Made by a program: the position numbers and the translations under genes. A stretch of DNA of 64,000 bases from assembly GCF_013127955.1 (NCBI RefSeq), contig NZ_CP053435.1:4712001-4776000 (forward strand), written 5' to 3'. Shown in pieces: positions 6,960 to 16,019 of the stretch. Position 1 is the first letter of the stretch, and each line of letters starts with the position of its first letter. The notes below the pieces were generated by a model. It saw only the letters and a list, made by a program, of their open reading frames with translations, made no database searches and had not been told where the DNA came from. The DNA comes from Spirosoma taeanense (GTDB taxonomy: Bacteria > Bacteroidota > Bacteroidia > Cytophagales > Spirosomataceae).

Positions 6960-9329
6960 TTAGTTTATTTCAATCTCATCCACGGCCAGTTGCGCGGTTT
7001 TACCGGGATTACGCAGTCCCGCCGGAACCTGCCCAATGTTCTGGGCAACAATCCGTACGTAACGGGCCGTTGTTGGCGTAAAATCGAACGGTAACCGGAC
7101 AACGCCCCGCTTGCCGCCCTCGGCCGCATTGGTTTTGGTTGTCAGCACCGGCCGAAAGGTTTTTCCGTCGTCCGAAACGGCAATGTCAACCTGTTTGGGC
7201 AGGCAGATATTTTTAGCCGTGTACTTCAGAAAACCCACCCGAACGCTCTGCACCGGCTGCGACTGTCCCAGATCAATAATGGCGTTGATGTCATTGGTGA
7301 ATGAAACGACATCACTCAATTCATACCCGCCCATGCTGGCCGTAGTCCCGTTAGTCAGAGCATAATTTTTGTCGGGACGGCCAGTCGTTGGCCCAGTAAG
7401 CAGGGTATAGGGTTTACCAGTAGCTTTCGAAACCAGATATTCTTTCTGCACCTTGGCAAGCTGACTAAGTGGTTTACGGACGTTGAACGTAGCCGCCCGA
7501 ACGGTGGCCGACTTATCGAGCAATAGTGGCTTTTCATACCGGGGCGATTCACCCGATGGCGTACTCCCGTCTATCGTGTACCGAGTTTCAGGCGCCTGCG
7601 GCCCTGCCGTTAGCGATACCTCAACATTACCTCCGGGTGTTGCCTTGCCCGATGGCGCTGCATCGAAGAACGTTCGGGCAGCGTTGACATTGAGCTTCGC
7701 CAACCGATCGAAGTGGGTGGGTAGCCGACGGGCGAAATCGTCGTAATTCTTCTGGGCCAGCGGTGTCCAGACCACTTCGGCCAGAGCAACAGCCCGGGGC
7801 CAGAACATATATTCAGCCTGGCTCGTCGTCGAAATATATTCTGTCCAGAGGTTACCCTGAGCGCCTAGAATATGGGTTGCTTCGGCAGGCGACAGTTCGG
7901 CTGGGGTTGGGTTGTAGGAATAGACCTGCTGTATTGGCAACGACCCGCCAAAGGCCGTTGGCTCCATAGCCGGGTCACCCTGATAGTGATCGAGGTAGCA
8001 GAACTGGCCGGGCGTCATGATGACGTCGTGCCGCTGGCGGGCCGCTTCAAGGCCGCCCTTAGTACCGCGCCAGCTCATCACGGTTGCGTTGGGCGACAAA
8101 CCTCCTTCCAGAATCTCATCCCAGCCGATAATCCGCCGACCTTTAGCGGTGACGAACTTGTCGATCCGCGTAATGAACCAGCTCTGCAGTTCATTCTCAT
8201 TTTTCAATCCTTCCCGCTTGATGAGCTGCTGACAGAACGCACTTTTGCGCCAGGCATCCTTGGGACATTCGTCGCCCCCAATGTGGATATACTTACTGGG
8301 AAACAGCGCCATGACCTCCGTCAGAACATCCTGCAGGAACGTAAAGGTTTGTTCGGTTGGACAGAACACATCGGTGAACACTCCCCATTTCGTGGCTACC
8401 TGATAGGGGCCAGGTGCGCAGGCCAGTTCCGGATAGGCAGTCAATGCCGCCAGGGCGTGGCCCGGCATTTCAATCTCAGGAACAACATTGATGTGTTTGG
8501 TGGCTGCATACCGCACAACCTCCCGCACCTCGTCCTGGGTGTAAAAGCCACCGTAGGGTTTGCCATCAAACACCTGCGGGTCATACTCATCGTAATGCCC
8601 GACGAGGGTTTCGCGTCGTTGTGATCCCACCTGAGTCAGCTTTGGATACTTCTTGATTTCGATACGCCAGCCCTGATCGTCTGTAAGATGCCAATGAAAG
8701 TTATTGAACTTATGCAGCGCCATCAGATCCAGGTGCTTCTTGATGAACGATACCGGGAAGAAATGCCGACTAACGTCAAGGTGCAGCCCCCGGTAGGCAT
8801 AGCGCGGCCGGTCCTGAATCCGGCACGCTGGCACCGTCAGGCTGGCTAATTCCGGAAACAGGCTCTGGCTCAACACAGCTGGTGGCAGCAGTTGGCGCAG
8901 CGTCTGGACGGCGTAAAAGAATCCTTTGGGCTGGGCGGCTTCAATCGTAATGAGCTTATCGGTTACGTCCAGCCGGTAGCCTTCCCCGCCCAGCGCCGTA
9001 TCGCTGACGGGAACAAACCGGATACTGTTCGATCCCATGCTCGGCGCTGACGTAACCGTTTTGCTGACATTGCGCACCGAAATGCCTAGTCCGCTGGCGC
9101 GGTTAATCTGGTTCGCGAACGTATCGGCGATGGCTTTCAGAGCCGTTTGTGCAACGGGCACCTGAATGATTGTTGTCTGGTTGATGACGAATTCGCCAGC
9201 ACGGGGGTCAAGCTGTGCCGGCCGGGGAATGATGGTATAGCGGTTCGTTAGCGGCACATCGCCGGTTTGACTGAACGAAGGAATCAACTGCAGCAGAAAA
9301 ACAGCAATCAGAGCGAAGCGAATTATCAT
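6960..9329 (-). CDS. Beta-N-acetylhexosaminidase, GH20, with discoidin-like C-terminus
   Basis: This is a 789-residue exported glycosidase. In order it shows: a signal peptide ending near SFSQ (about residue 21), the N-terminal GH20b alpha/beta domain (about 30-165), and the GH20 TIM barrel (about 170-510) with HWHLTDDQGWR and HIGGDE. In that motif Asp353-Glu354 are the substrate-assisted catalytic pair. A chitobiase C-terminal-like domain (about 560-630) and an F5/8-type carbohydrate-binding region (about 680-789) follow. It should release terminal GlcNAc/GalNAc from chitin, glycan or peptidoglycan fragments. The ATG at 9329 gives a proper signal peptide; the open frame upstream to 9434 adds a non-secretory extension that runs through the neighbour's terminator. 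Confidence 0.92.
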   Translation of the reverse strand: MIIRFALIAVFLLQLIPSFSQTGDVPLTNRYTIIPRPAQLDPRAGEFVINQTTIIQVPVAQTALKAIADTFANQINRASGLGISVRNVSKTVTSAPSMGSNSIRFVPVSDTALGGEGYRLDVTDKLITIEAAQPKGFFYAVQTLRQLLPPAVLSQSLFPELASLTVPACRIQDRPRYAYRGLHLDVSRHFFPVSFIKKHLDLMALHKFNNFHWHLTDDQGWRIEIKKYPKLTQVGSQRRETLVGHYDEYDPQVFDGKPYGGFYTQDEVREVVRYAATKHINVVPEIEMPGHALAALTAYPELACAPGPYQVATKWGVFTDVFCPTEQTFTFLQDVLTEVMALFPSKYIHIGGDECPKDAWRKSAFCQQLIKREGLKNENELQSWFITRIDKFVTAKGRRIIGWDEILEGGLSPNATVMSWRGTKGGLEAARQRHDVIMTPGQFCYLDHYQGDPAMEPTAFGGSLPIQQVYSYNPTPAELSPAEATHILGAQGNLWTEYISTTSQAEYMFWPRAVALAEVVWTPLAQKNYDDFARRLPTHFDRLAKLNVNAARTFFDAAPSGKATPGGNVEVSLTAGPQAPETRYTIDGSTPSGESPRYEKPLLLDKSATVRAATFNVRKPLSQLAKVQKEYLVSKATGKPYTLLTGPTTGRPDKNYALTNGTTASMGGYELSDVVSFTNDINAIIDLGQSQPVQSVRVGFLKYTAKNICLPKQVDIAVSDDGKTFRPVLTTKTNAAEGGKRGVVRLPFDFTPTTARYVRIVAQNIGQVPAGLRNPGKTAQLAVDEIEIN

Positions 9330-9385
9330 GGACGAACTCTTGCGATGAGGATTAATGACCCACAACTTTGAATCGGTAAAGATAT

Positions 9386-9432
9386 AAAAGTGCGTTGACC
9401 AACGAGAGCGAACCCTGCTTTGGCCAACGCAC
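9386..9432 (-). terminator. Intrinsic terminator after the M1 peptidase gene
   Basis: A 13-bp stem pairs 9390-9402 with 9420-9432 (one G-U wobble). On the minus strand it is followed by TTTTATATCTTT. It lies 23 bases downstream of the M1 peptidase stop and separates it from the GH20 gene. Confidence 0.85.
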
Positions 9433-9455
9433 ATGCGAACGACGACAACGCGTTC

Positions 9456-11435
9456 TTACTGGGCTTCGGCCCGCCAGATGTTGTTCTTTTCGTTGACGTC
9501 CGGCAGTTTTTCGTCCGGATCGAGCACAACCGTCTTCAGGGGCGATGTCGAGTTGTACCGGAACGTCCAGGTACCGCCCCGCTGCCAGACTTCAATCGGC
9601 AGATTGATACGGCCTTTTTTACCGTTCGATTCGGTCACTTCGACCGTAACGGGCATCGCCATTTTTTCGAGGTTTTCGATGGAGATGAGCGAGCCCTTCT
9701 CAGCCGAGCCATCCACGTATTTAACTTCTCTTACGCCCTGATCTAGCTTCCAGGTCTCGTAGAAAAAGCCGCGCCAGAACCAGCCCAGGTCTTCACCGGC
9801 CGCGTCTTCCATGCTTCGGAAGAAATCGTGCGGGGTGGGGTGTTTGAACGCCCAGCGGTTAAAATAGGTTCTGAAGGCAAAATCAAACCGCTCCGGACCC
9901 AGAATCACATCCCGCAATAGCTTCAGGCCCATGCCGGGTTTATAGTAGGCCAGAATACCCAGCACCCGCGCCTGCTGTACGTCGGGAATGGTCATGATCG
10001 GTTCAACAGGGTAAAACAGCGCCGGTGCGATGTCGTGCATAGTGCCACGCTCCCGGTTGTATTCACCCCGGTTGAAATTCGCCGTCGACAGCGTATTGAT
10101 GAAGGTGTTGAACCCTTCGTCCATCCAGGGAAATTTCCGCTCGTTATTCCCCACAATCATCGGGAACCAGTTGTGGCCGAATTCGTGGTCGGTTACGTTC
10201 CAGAGCGCGTCTTTCTTGTCTTTATGGTCGCAGAAAACGATACCGGGGTATTCCATACCGCCAACGATCCCCGCTACGTTGGTCGCTACGGGGTAGGTGT
10301 ACTCATAGAGGTATTTCGAGTAGAACTCAATACAGCCTTTTACGTATTCCGTCGAGCGGCCCCATGAATCCGCAGTGGCGCTCTCTACCGGATAAACCGA
10401 CTGCGCCAGCGCGGGTTTGCCGCTGGGCAGGTTCATCCGGGCCGCATCCCAGACGAACGCCCGCGACGACGCCCAGGCCACATCGCGGCTATTCTGGCAG
10501 CGGAACCGCCAGGTCAGCGTACCCGATTTTTTAGGACGTGAGTTGGCATTTGTGACCTCATCCTTTCCACGGATAATAACCGTCTGATCGCTCTTCCGGG
10601 CCTGATCGAGTCGTTTGATCTGCTCGGCGGTTAGCACCTCGTTCGGATTCAGCAGTTCGCCCGAACCCGCAACAATATGATCCCAGGGCACCGTAACGGC
10701 GTATTCATAGTCGCCGTATTCGAGATAAAACTCGCCCGCACCGAGGTACGGCAGCACGTTCCAGCCTTCGATGTCGTCATAAACACACATGCGGGGATAC
10801 CACTGCGCAATTTCGTAGATGATGCCGTCTCTGCGTTTCAGCTGACCCATCCGGTCGGAGCCGTACTCAGGAATTTTAAACGAGTAGGCCACTTTCACCC
10901 GCACGGCGTCGCCGTTGGGCTTCACCGGCTGCGCCAGCCGGATCTGCATCCGGGTGTCGGTGATGTCGTAGGGCGTAGCCGTAAACCGGTTCTTATCCTG
11001 CTCAACAGTTACGCTCGTGATGGTCATTCCACCGGCGAAGCCCAAATTACCGAAACGGCCTCCCGTTACCGGCGTCGTTTTGGCCGCCCGCGAGGTATCG
11101 CTAAACGCATTCTGGTCTAGTTGCAGCCAGAGAAACGGCAGCGCTTCGGGCGAATTGTTTTTGTAGGTGATTGTCACCTCGCCGGAGATGGTGTTCTGCT
11201 GATCGTCGAGAGTGACATTGATCTGATAATCGGCTCGGTTCTGCCAGTAGCGAGGGCCGGGTGCCCCGCTGCCGGTCCGGTAGTCATTGCCCGGCTGCAT
11301 GTTAAACAGCGGATGAAACAGCGCGAGGGGATCGTATTTAGAAGCAGACGACGTTGCGGGGGCCGGTACTACGGATTGAGCAAAGGAGGTTAGACCCAAC
11401 GCCCACAGACCCACCCAAAGAGCAATTCTTTTCAT
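9456..11435 (-). CDS. M1 family metallopeptidase (exported)
   Basis: This 659-residue protein has a signal peptide ending at SFAQ (about 20) and a beta-sheet N-terminal domain (about 60-260). The gluzincin catalytic domain carries GGMEYPG (392-398, the GxMEN-like exopeptidase motif in altered form). The zinc site HEFGH is at 417-421, with the third ligand Glu440 in MDEGFNTF. M1 enzymes are zinc aminopeptidases; the altered GAMEN motif is common in Bacteroidota homologues, so strict aminopeptidase activity is uncertain. It probably degrades peptides in the periplasm or outside the cell. It is monocistronic, with its own terminator. Confidence 0.9.
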   Translation of the reverse strand: MKRIALWVGLWALGLTSFAQSVVPAPATSSASKYDPLALFHPLFNMQPGNDYRTGSGAPGPRYWQNRADYQINVTLDDQQNTISGEVTITYKNNSPEALPFLWLQLDQNAFSDTSRAAKTTPVTGGRFGNLGFAGGMTITSVTVEQDKNRFTATPYDITDTRMQIRLAQPVKPNGDAVRVKVAYSFKIPEYGSDRMGQLKRRDGIIYEIAQWYPRMCVYDDIEGWNVLPYLGAGEFYLEYGDYEYAVTVPWDHIVAGSGELLNPNEVLTAEQIKRLDQARKSDQTVIIRGKDEVTNANSRPKKSGTLTWRFRCQNSRDVAWASSRAFVWDAARMNLPSGKPALAQSVYPVESATADSWGRSTEYVKGCIEFYSKYLYEYTYPVATNVAGIVGGMEYPGIVFCDHKDKKDALWNVTDHEFGHNWFPMIVGNNERKFPWMDEGFNTFINTLSTANFNRGEYNRERGTMHDIAPALFYPVEPIMTIPDVQQARVLGILAYYKPGMGLKLLRDVILGPERFDFAFRTYFNRWAFKHPTPHDFFRSMEDAAGEDLGWFWRGFFYETWKLDQGVREVKYVDGSAEKGSLISIENLEKMAMPVTVEVTESNGKKGRINLPIEVWQRGGTWTFRYNSTSPLKTVVLDPDEKLPDVNEKNNIWRAEAQ

Positions 11436-11577
11436 GAAGTGAAAAACTAAACTAATTTTTAGACAAATAACGTGATAAACCGGCAGGCAATTTCAGTTTA
11501 GCGCCGGAAGTTTGGCAGTTGAACTCCTTATCCTGTATTCGGGCGCGCTGGCTGAACAGTCGGGCCGCAGCATCTAC

Positions 11578-12186
11578 TCATAACGTAAGCCGCAGATCAA
11601 GGCCGTGATGCACCAGCAGAAAAATAAACAGGACTACCCAAAGAATATCCACAAAATGCCAATAGAGCGTGATCAGCCGGATTTTCAACTGATTGGGAGG
11701 GTTGACACTGTACACAAACGAATCGACGTAAGGCCGTCGGCGAAGTGCTTCGATGAGCGCGATGACCAGAAAAATTATCCCGATCAGAATGTGCAGCAGA
11801 TGGATTCCGGAGATGATATACACGAAGCCGCCAGCCGGATTGTCTTTCAGTCCCACACCGCCCCGGATCATCTGCCGCCAGCCCCAGGCCTGCAGCAGCA
11901 TAAACAGCGTACCCAGCACAAGCGTCGTGCCGATGTTGGTACGATAACTACCAAATCGTTCGTGCCGGAACGCCTGATTAGCGTTGTGGAGCGTGAAGCT
12001 GCTCAGAACAATAGTTACCGTGCTGATCAGGAAAACATTAGGCAGTTTTACGCTGGCCCAGCCCGGCCCGGTCCGGCGAATGACGTAAGCCACCAGCAGG
12101 ATCGTAAACAGCATCACGCTGCTTGCGATGCCCAGCCAGACCATGAAGCGGAACGGCTCCCGCCGTTTCGTAACAAAATTGCTCAT
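11578..12186 (-). CDS. Cytochrome c oxidase subunit III-like protein
   Basis: This 202-residue protein has five hydrophobic helices and the COX3 signatures: FRFMVWLGIASSVMLF in TM1, SGIHLLHILIGIIFL, and YWHFVDILWVVLF near the C-terminus. It belongs to the heme-copper oxidase subunit III family of the inner membrane. Only subunit III is present in the window; subunits I, II and IV are not here. I use the ATG at 12186, though an in-frame ATG at 12240 (18 codons upstream) cannot be excluded. It lies 60 bases downstream of ispE on the same strand and may be cotranscribed with it. Confidence 0.88.
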   Translation of the reverse strand: MSNFVTKRREPFRFMVWLGIASSVMLFTILLVAYVIRRTGPGWASVKLPNVFLISTVTIVLSSFTLHNANQAFRHERFGSYRTNIGTTLVLGTLFMLLQAWGWRQMIRGGVGLKDNPAGGFVYIISGIHLLHILIGIIFLVIALIEALRRRPYVDSFVYSVNPPNQLKIRLITLYWHFVDILWVVLFIFLLVHHGLDLRLTL

Positions 12187-12246
12187 TTGACTCAGAGTAT
12201 GAGGTCGTAGTGTGTCTGGTTCATTCAGCCGACGCCCCATAAACTC

Positions 12247-13071
12247 TTAACCCCTAAACTGTTTCTCTAGTTTACCTTGCCAAACGACATAGCCGGAAAA
12301 TTGGTTTGGGAGGACCGGTGGCGCGTTAAAAATCCCGTATACAGCTGAACCGGATCCGCTCATACTGGCGTAAACAGCCCCTTCTTCGTAGAAGGTCTGC
12401 TTGATTTGCTGCAGAAGCGGATACTTTGGAAACAGACTGTCTTCAAAGTCATTGTGGACTGTTGCGGCCCAGTTACCGATCGGAGCCGTTAAGTGTTCGC
12501 GCAAGTCTGTTTCGGGCTGATGGGGCCTGACACCCGCATAGGCCTCAGCCGTTGAGATAGCCAGGTCTGGAAACACCAGCAGGATATAGTAGCCACTTAA
12601 GTCAACGCTGATTTCCTCGAACACATCCCCTTTTTCGACGCAATACACAGGTCGGTTCTGCACGAAGAACGCGCAGTCGCTGCCCAGGGGCCGGGCATAC
12701 TCTTCCAGTTGCAGGGGGCCAAGGCCCAGTCTGAACTGCTCGTTCAGCGTTTTGAGCGCAAAAGCGGCATCGGCCGAGCCGCCCCCCAGCCCCGCACCGA
12801 TGGGTACAATCTTATGCAGATGCATCTGAACGGGCGGCAGATCAAAATCCGCCTTCAAGGCTCTGTACGCCCGAACGCACAGATTTTTCTGCGGATCGCC
12901 CGGAATGGGTAACCCGCTGCTGCTGAACGCAAACGCGTCGGCGGGAATCACCTCCAGCACATCGCTCCAGCCAACGGGATAGAAACACGATTGCAGGTTA
13001 TGAAAGCCGTCGGGCCGTTTGCTGGTAATACGTAACCCAAGGTTGATCTTACAATTCGGGAATGAGATCAT
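12247..13071 (-). CDS. ispE: 4-diphosphocytidyl-2-C-methyl-D-erythritol kinase
   Basis: The 274-residue protein phosphorylates CDP-methylerythritol in the MEP route to isoprenoids. The GHMP-kinase ATP-binding motif PIGAGLGGGSADAAFAL is at about 90-106. The N-terminal SFPNCKINLGLRI, with the conserved Lys8, is the IspE substrate and kinase start motif, and SMSGSGSAVYG (about 236-246) is the C-terminal glycine-rich motif. Length is slightly short for the family (about 280-290). It sits 51 bases downstream of the porE-like gene and 60 bases upstream of COX3. No other MEP genes are in the window. Confidence 0.95.
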   Translation of the reverse strand: MISFPNCKINLGLRITSKRPDGFHNLQSCFYPVGWSDVLEVIPADAFAFSSSGLPIPGDPQKNLCVRAYRALKADFDLPPVQMHLHKIVPIGAGLGGGSADAAFALKTLNEQFRLGLGPLQLEEYARPLGSDCAFFVQNRPVYCVEKGDVFEEISVDLSGYYILLVFPDLAISTAEAYAGVRPHQPETDLREHLTAPIGNWAATVHNDFEDSLFPKYPLLQQIKQTFYEEGAVYASMSGSGSAVYGIFNAPPVLPNQFSGYVVWQGKLEKQFRG

Positions 13072-13122
13072 CAGTAACGAATGATAAATGACGCCTGCTC
13101 AGCCAGTGCCGTCCATTTATCA

Positions 13123-15573
13123 TTACTTGATTGACACGACTTTAAACTCTGTCCGGCGGTTGCGCTGGTGTTCAGCATCGGTGCAAATTACGCCATCCGT
13201 GCAGTTATTTACCAACTGCGACTCGCCCATGCCAATTGCCACCATCCGTCTGCGGCTAATGCCCTTCGACGCCAGGTAATCCGCAACGGCCCTAGCCCGA
13301 TAGGTAGAAAGGGTTTTGTTGTGGGCCGCTTCGCCCCGGCTATCGGTATGCGACCGGATTTCGATAACCAGCGACGGGTATTTGCGCATGGTTGCCACCA
13401 GGCGATCGAGTTCGCGGGTAGCACCGGACCGGAGACTATACTGATCCAGATCGTAATAAATATTGTCGATCGTTACGACATCGCCGACACTCAGCATCCG
13501 CAGATCAGCCGAGAGCTCTTTTGGTTTGGCTCGCTTCGGTAGCCGCCTGATGCGGTTTGTATTTGTGCCAAAAGTGGGTTTGGAAGCCGTCAGTGTATAA
13601 TCGCAGCCCTCGATCAGATCGAAATAGTAGCGGCCATCGGCTCTGGTTACGTATTCACGCTGGCTTCGGTCGCATTCATTGCGAAGCCGGACGGTCACGC
13701 CTTCGAGCGGCCGATGGTCACGCTCGCTCACCACCACTCCCCGAATCCGGGAACTGGTCAGCGGACCCGTATCGGTCGGTTCTTCAGCCAGCGTATCGGT
13801 CAGCACGGTTGGTTTCATCATACCTACTTCGAGCCGGGTGGGCTGGTCGTCGGTCAGGTAACGGGTTGTAAACCCAACCGTGCTGTTGATATAGCCGTCG
13901 CGGCTGGCCTGAAACGTAAAGTCGTTTTCTGCTTCCAGGCAAAGCTGCACAAATCCGTTGCGGTCGGTAGTCAGACTCCGGTCTGCCCGTCCTTCGCCCC
14001 GCGTTCTAACCAGTACCGTCACGCTGTCCAGCGGCAGATCCGATTCTGTATCGTACAGCCGAATGGTCAGGTCGCGGCAGCCGTACAGCGAGTTCTCGCG
14101 CACAAACCGGTAGATGTTGTCATTTCCATTCTGTCGACTGCTGCTGAAATAACCCCCGCGCCGACCTCCGTCGGTAATGAACCCGAAATCGTCCTGGGGC
14201 GAGTTAATGGGCGCATCCAGATGCTCGACCGGCCCCTGCACCGTTGCGCCGTTCGCAAGGCTGACAAAAAAGATGTCTAACCCACCGAGCCCCCGACGTC
14301 CGTCGGACGAAAAGTACAGATTACCAGCCTCATCCACGAATGGAAACAGTTCATTGCCTTTCGTATTCACCAATGCGCCGAGGTTGACCGGTCGTCCCCA
14401 GCGGCCGTTCTGATAACGGCTGACGTAAAGATCCGTCCCGCCAAACCCACCGGGCATGTCTGAAGAAAAGTAAAGCAGCTGCTCGTCGCGGCTGAGCGAC
14501 GGATGCCCCACCGAATATTCGTCGCTGTTGAACGGCAGTTCTTCCACGGCCGACCACGCGCCGTTCTGCTGATGGGCGGTATAAAGTTTAAGCTTGTTGA
14601 TCCCTTCCGCACTTTGCTGGGCACGGCCCTGGTTGTAATTATTACGTGTGAAAATGATCCGCGATCCATCGGGCGAGAAGGTTGCCGGACCCTCGTGATA
14701 GCGGGTATTGAGGGTTTTACTGAACCGCTGCGACGGACTCAGGGGACGGGCATCGTAGCCCAGGCCCTGAGTGATGTTGATACCGGCGTCGAAGTTGGGG
14801 GCTGTGCGCGAATCGTTGGCCGTAGCACGGGTATAACTGTCGCTGCCCAGGGGCCGGTCTGTGCGGACCCGGTCGTTGGTAACTTTACCAATGCTGCCAT
14901 CAGGGTTAATGATGCTGCTGACTTTCAGGTTGTTTCGGTTTGGTACGTAAAACAGGTCGAGGTAGCCCGCTCCTCCACCGCTGCCGGTTGTCTCGATAGC
15001 TGATCCGCCTTTTTTACCCGCTACATAGACCAAACCATCCTGGTAGAACGCAGGGCTAAACTCCTCTCCTTCCGAATTAAGCGCCAGGTATTCAAGTCGG
15101 TAGCGCGTGGGTTCTTTTCGCCCCTGCCCGGTGGTAGTCCCACCCGTTGGAACCGCCGACAGCCGATGCACCGGCAGTTTTTCCTTGAGTTGCAGATACC
15201 GCTCGTACTGCTGCTGGGCTTCTTTGAACTTACCATTCCCAGCCAGCGTCTGAGCGTATTGCAGCGTCTGCTGCGGGTCATCCTTTGTGCTGTTGTTCAG
15301 AGCCTCGCGGTAATACCGTTCGGCCTTCGGCCCGTCGCCAACCTGCTGGTAGGCATAAGCCAGTTTGCTCTGCGCGGCTGCTTTCTGATCGGCCGTCAAT
15401 TGATCGGCCTGTTCGTTCAACACCTGCGTATAGGCGTCAATTGCCCGGCCATAGGCTTTATAGTTGAGTAGCCGATTGGCCTGCTGCAACAACGAGTCGA
15501 TCTGCGCCCAGGCCATTGAACTGCTTAGCCACAGCACTATTCCTAAAATCCACGTTACTCCCTTAAAACTCAT
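13123..15573 (-). CDS. PorE-like type IX secretion protein (TPR, propeller, CRD, OmpA)
   Basis: This 816-residue exported protein has a signal peptide ending at AWAQ (24), TPR-like helices at 25-130, and a WD40/PD40 beta-propeller at about 168-480 (repeated SPDGSRIIFT, FSSD, DLYVS motifs). Two carboxypeptidase-regulatory-like beta domains follow (about 500-585 and 608-690). The C-terminus is an OmpA peptidoglycan-binding domain (about 700-816) with SHTDSRG and HQRNRRTEF. This is the architecture of PorE, the periplasmic type IX secretion component that links the machine to peptidoglycan. Several Bacteroidota paralogues share it, so PorE-like is safer than porE. It lies upstream of ispE in the same direction, and a weak AT-rich hairpin overlaps its stop codon (13081-13124). 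Confidence 0.85.
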   Translation of the reverse strand: MSFKGVTWILGIVLWLSSSMAWAQIDSLLQQANRLLNYKAYGRAIDAYTQVLNEQADQLTADQKAAAQSKLAYAYQQVGDGPKAERYYREALNNSTKDDPQQTLQYAQTLAGNGKFKEAQQQYERYLQLKEKLPVHRLSAVPTGGTTTGQGRKEPTRYRLEYLALNSEGEEFSPAFYQDGLVYVAGKKGGSAIETTGSGGGAGYLDLFYVPNRNNLKVSSIINPDGSIGKVTNDRVRTDRPLGSDSYTRATANDSRTAPNFDAGINITQGLGYDARPLSPSQRFSKTLNTRYHEGPATFSPDGSRIIFTRNNYNQGRAQQSAEGINKLKLYTAHQQNGAWSAVEELPFNSDEYSVGHPSLSRDEQLLYFSSDMPGGFGGTDLYVSRYQNGRWGRPVNLGALVNTKGNELFPFVDEAGNLYFSSDGRRGLGGLDIFFVSLANGATVQGPVEHLDAPINSPQDDFGFITDGGRRGGYFSSSRQNGNDNIYRFVRENSLYGCRDLTIRLYDTESDLPLDSVTVLVRTRGEGRADRSLTTDRNGFVQLCLEAENDFTFQASRDGYINSTVGFTTRYLTDDQPTRLEVGMMKPTVLTDTLAEEPTDTGPLTSSRIRGVVVSERDHRPLEGVTVRLRNECDRSQREYVTRADGRYYFDLIEGCDYTLTASKPTFGTNTNRIRRLPKRAKPKELSADLRMLSVGDVVTIDNIYYDLDQYSLRSGATRELDRLVATMRKYPSLVIEIRSHTDSRGEAAHNKTLSTYRARAVADYLASKGISRRRMVAIGMGESQLVNNCTDGVICTDAEHQRNRRTEFKVVSIK

Positions 15574-16019
15574 TCGTGCAATTGACTTTTACTGGACTGG
15601 CCAGTTGGCTTTTCTCTTTCGGCAAACGAATTCGCCTGTCAAATCATTGCGGTTAACCACCCACGACCCGCGCCGTAGTTACCAGTGCCAGCAGCCTTAT
15701 TTTGTTACCGAAAAAATAATTTCGTATCTATATTTTCAGTAGGGAAGGCTGCCCGGCCTGAATACAGACGAATTTCATGCCAAGAGCCTGTTTGGTCCAG
15801 CCCGGCCAGAAAGCGTTGTGTTAACGGAGGTATATGAGTGGTTAACTCGCTCGTTTGTAGCCTAACCAGCCTGTTTTACTACACCGTCCAACCGCTGGCC
15901 TATTTATCATAAATTATGCCAACCGCCTTTTCCTGCCTTCTTCTGCCCTGTTGGGGAGGTCACGAAAACAAGGATTCATTACCTATATGTCGACATTTCA
16001 GACCAATTTAGGAGAGTTA
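15574..16019. other. 446-bp intergenic region, no gene seen
   Basis: This lies between the start of the porE-like gene and the stop of the dual-ATPase ABC gene. It must hold the porE-like promoter, but I see no clean CAAAnnTA box; the nearest look-alike is CAAATCAT near 15640. An AT-rich stretch around 15700-15740 is the only compositional feature. Short frames in it have no protein-like character. Confidence 0.5.
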
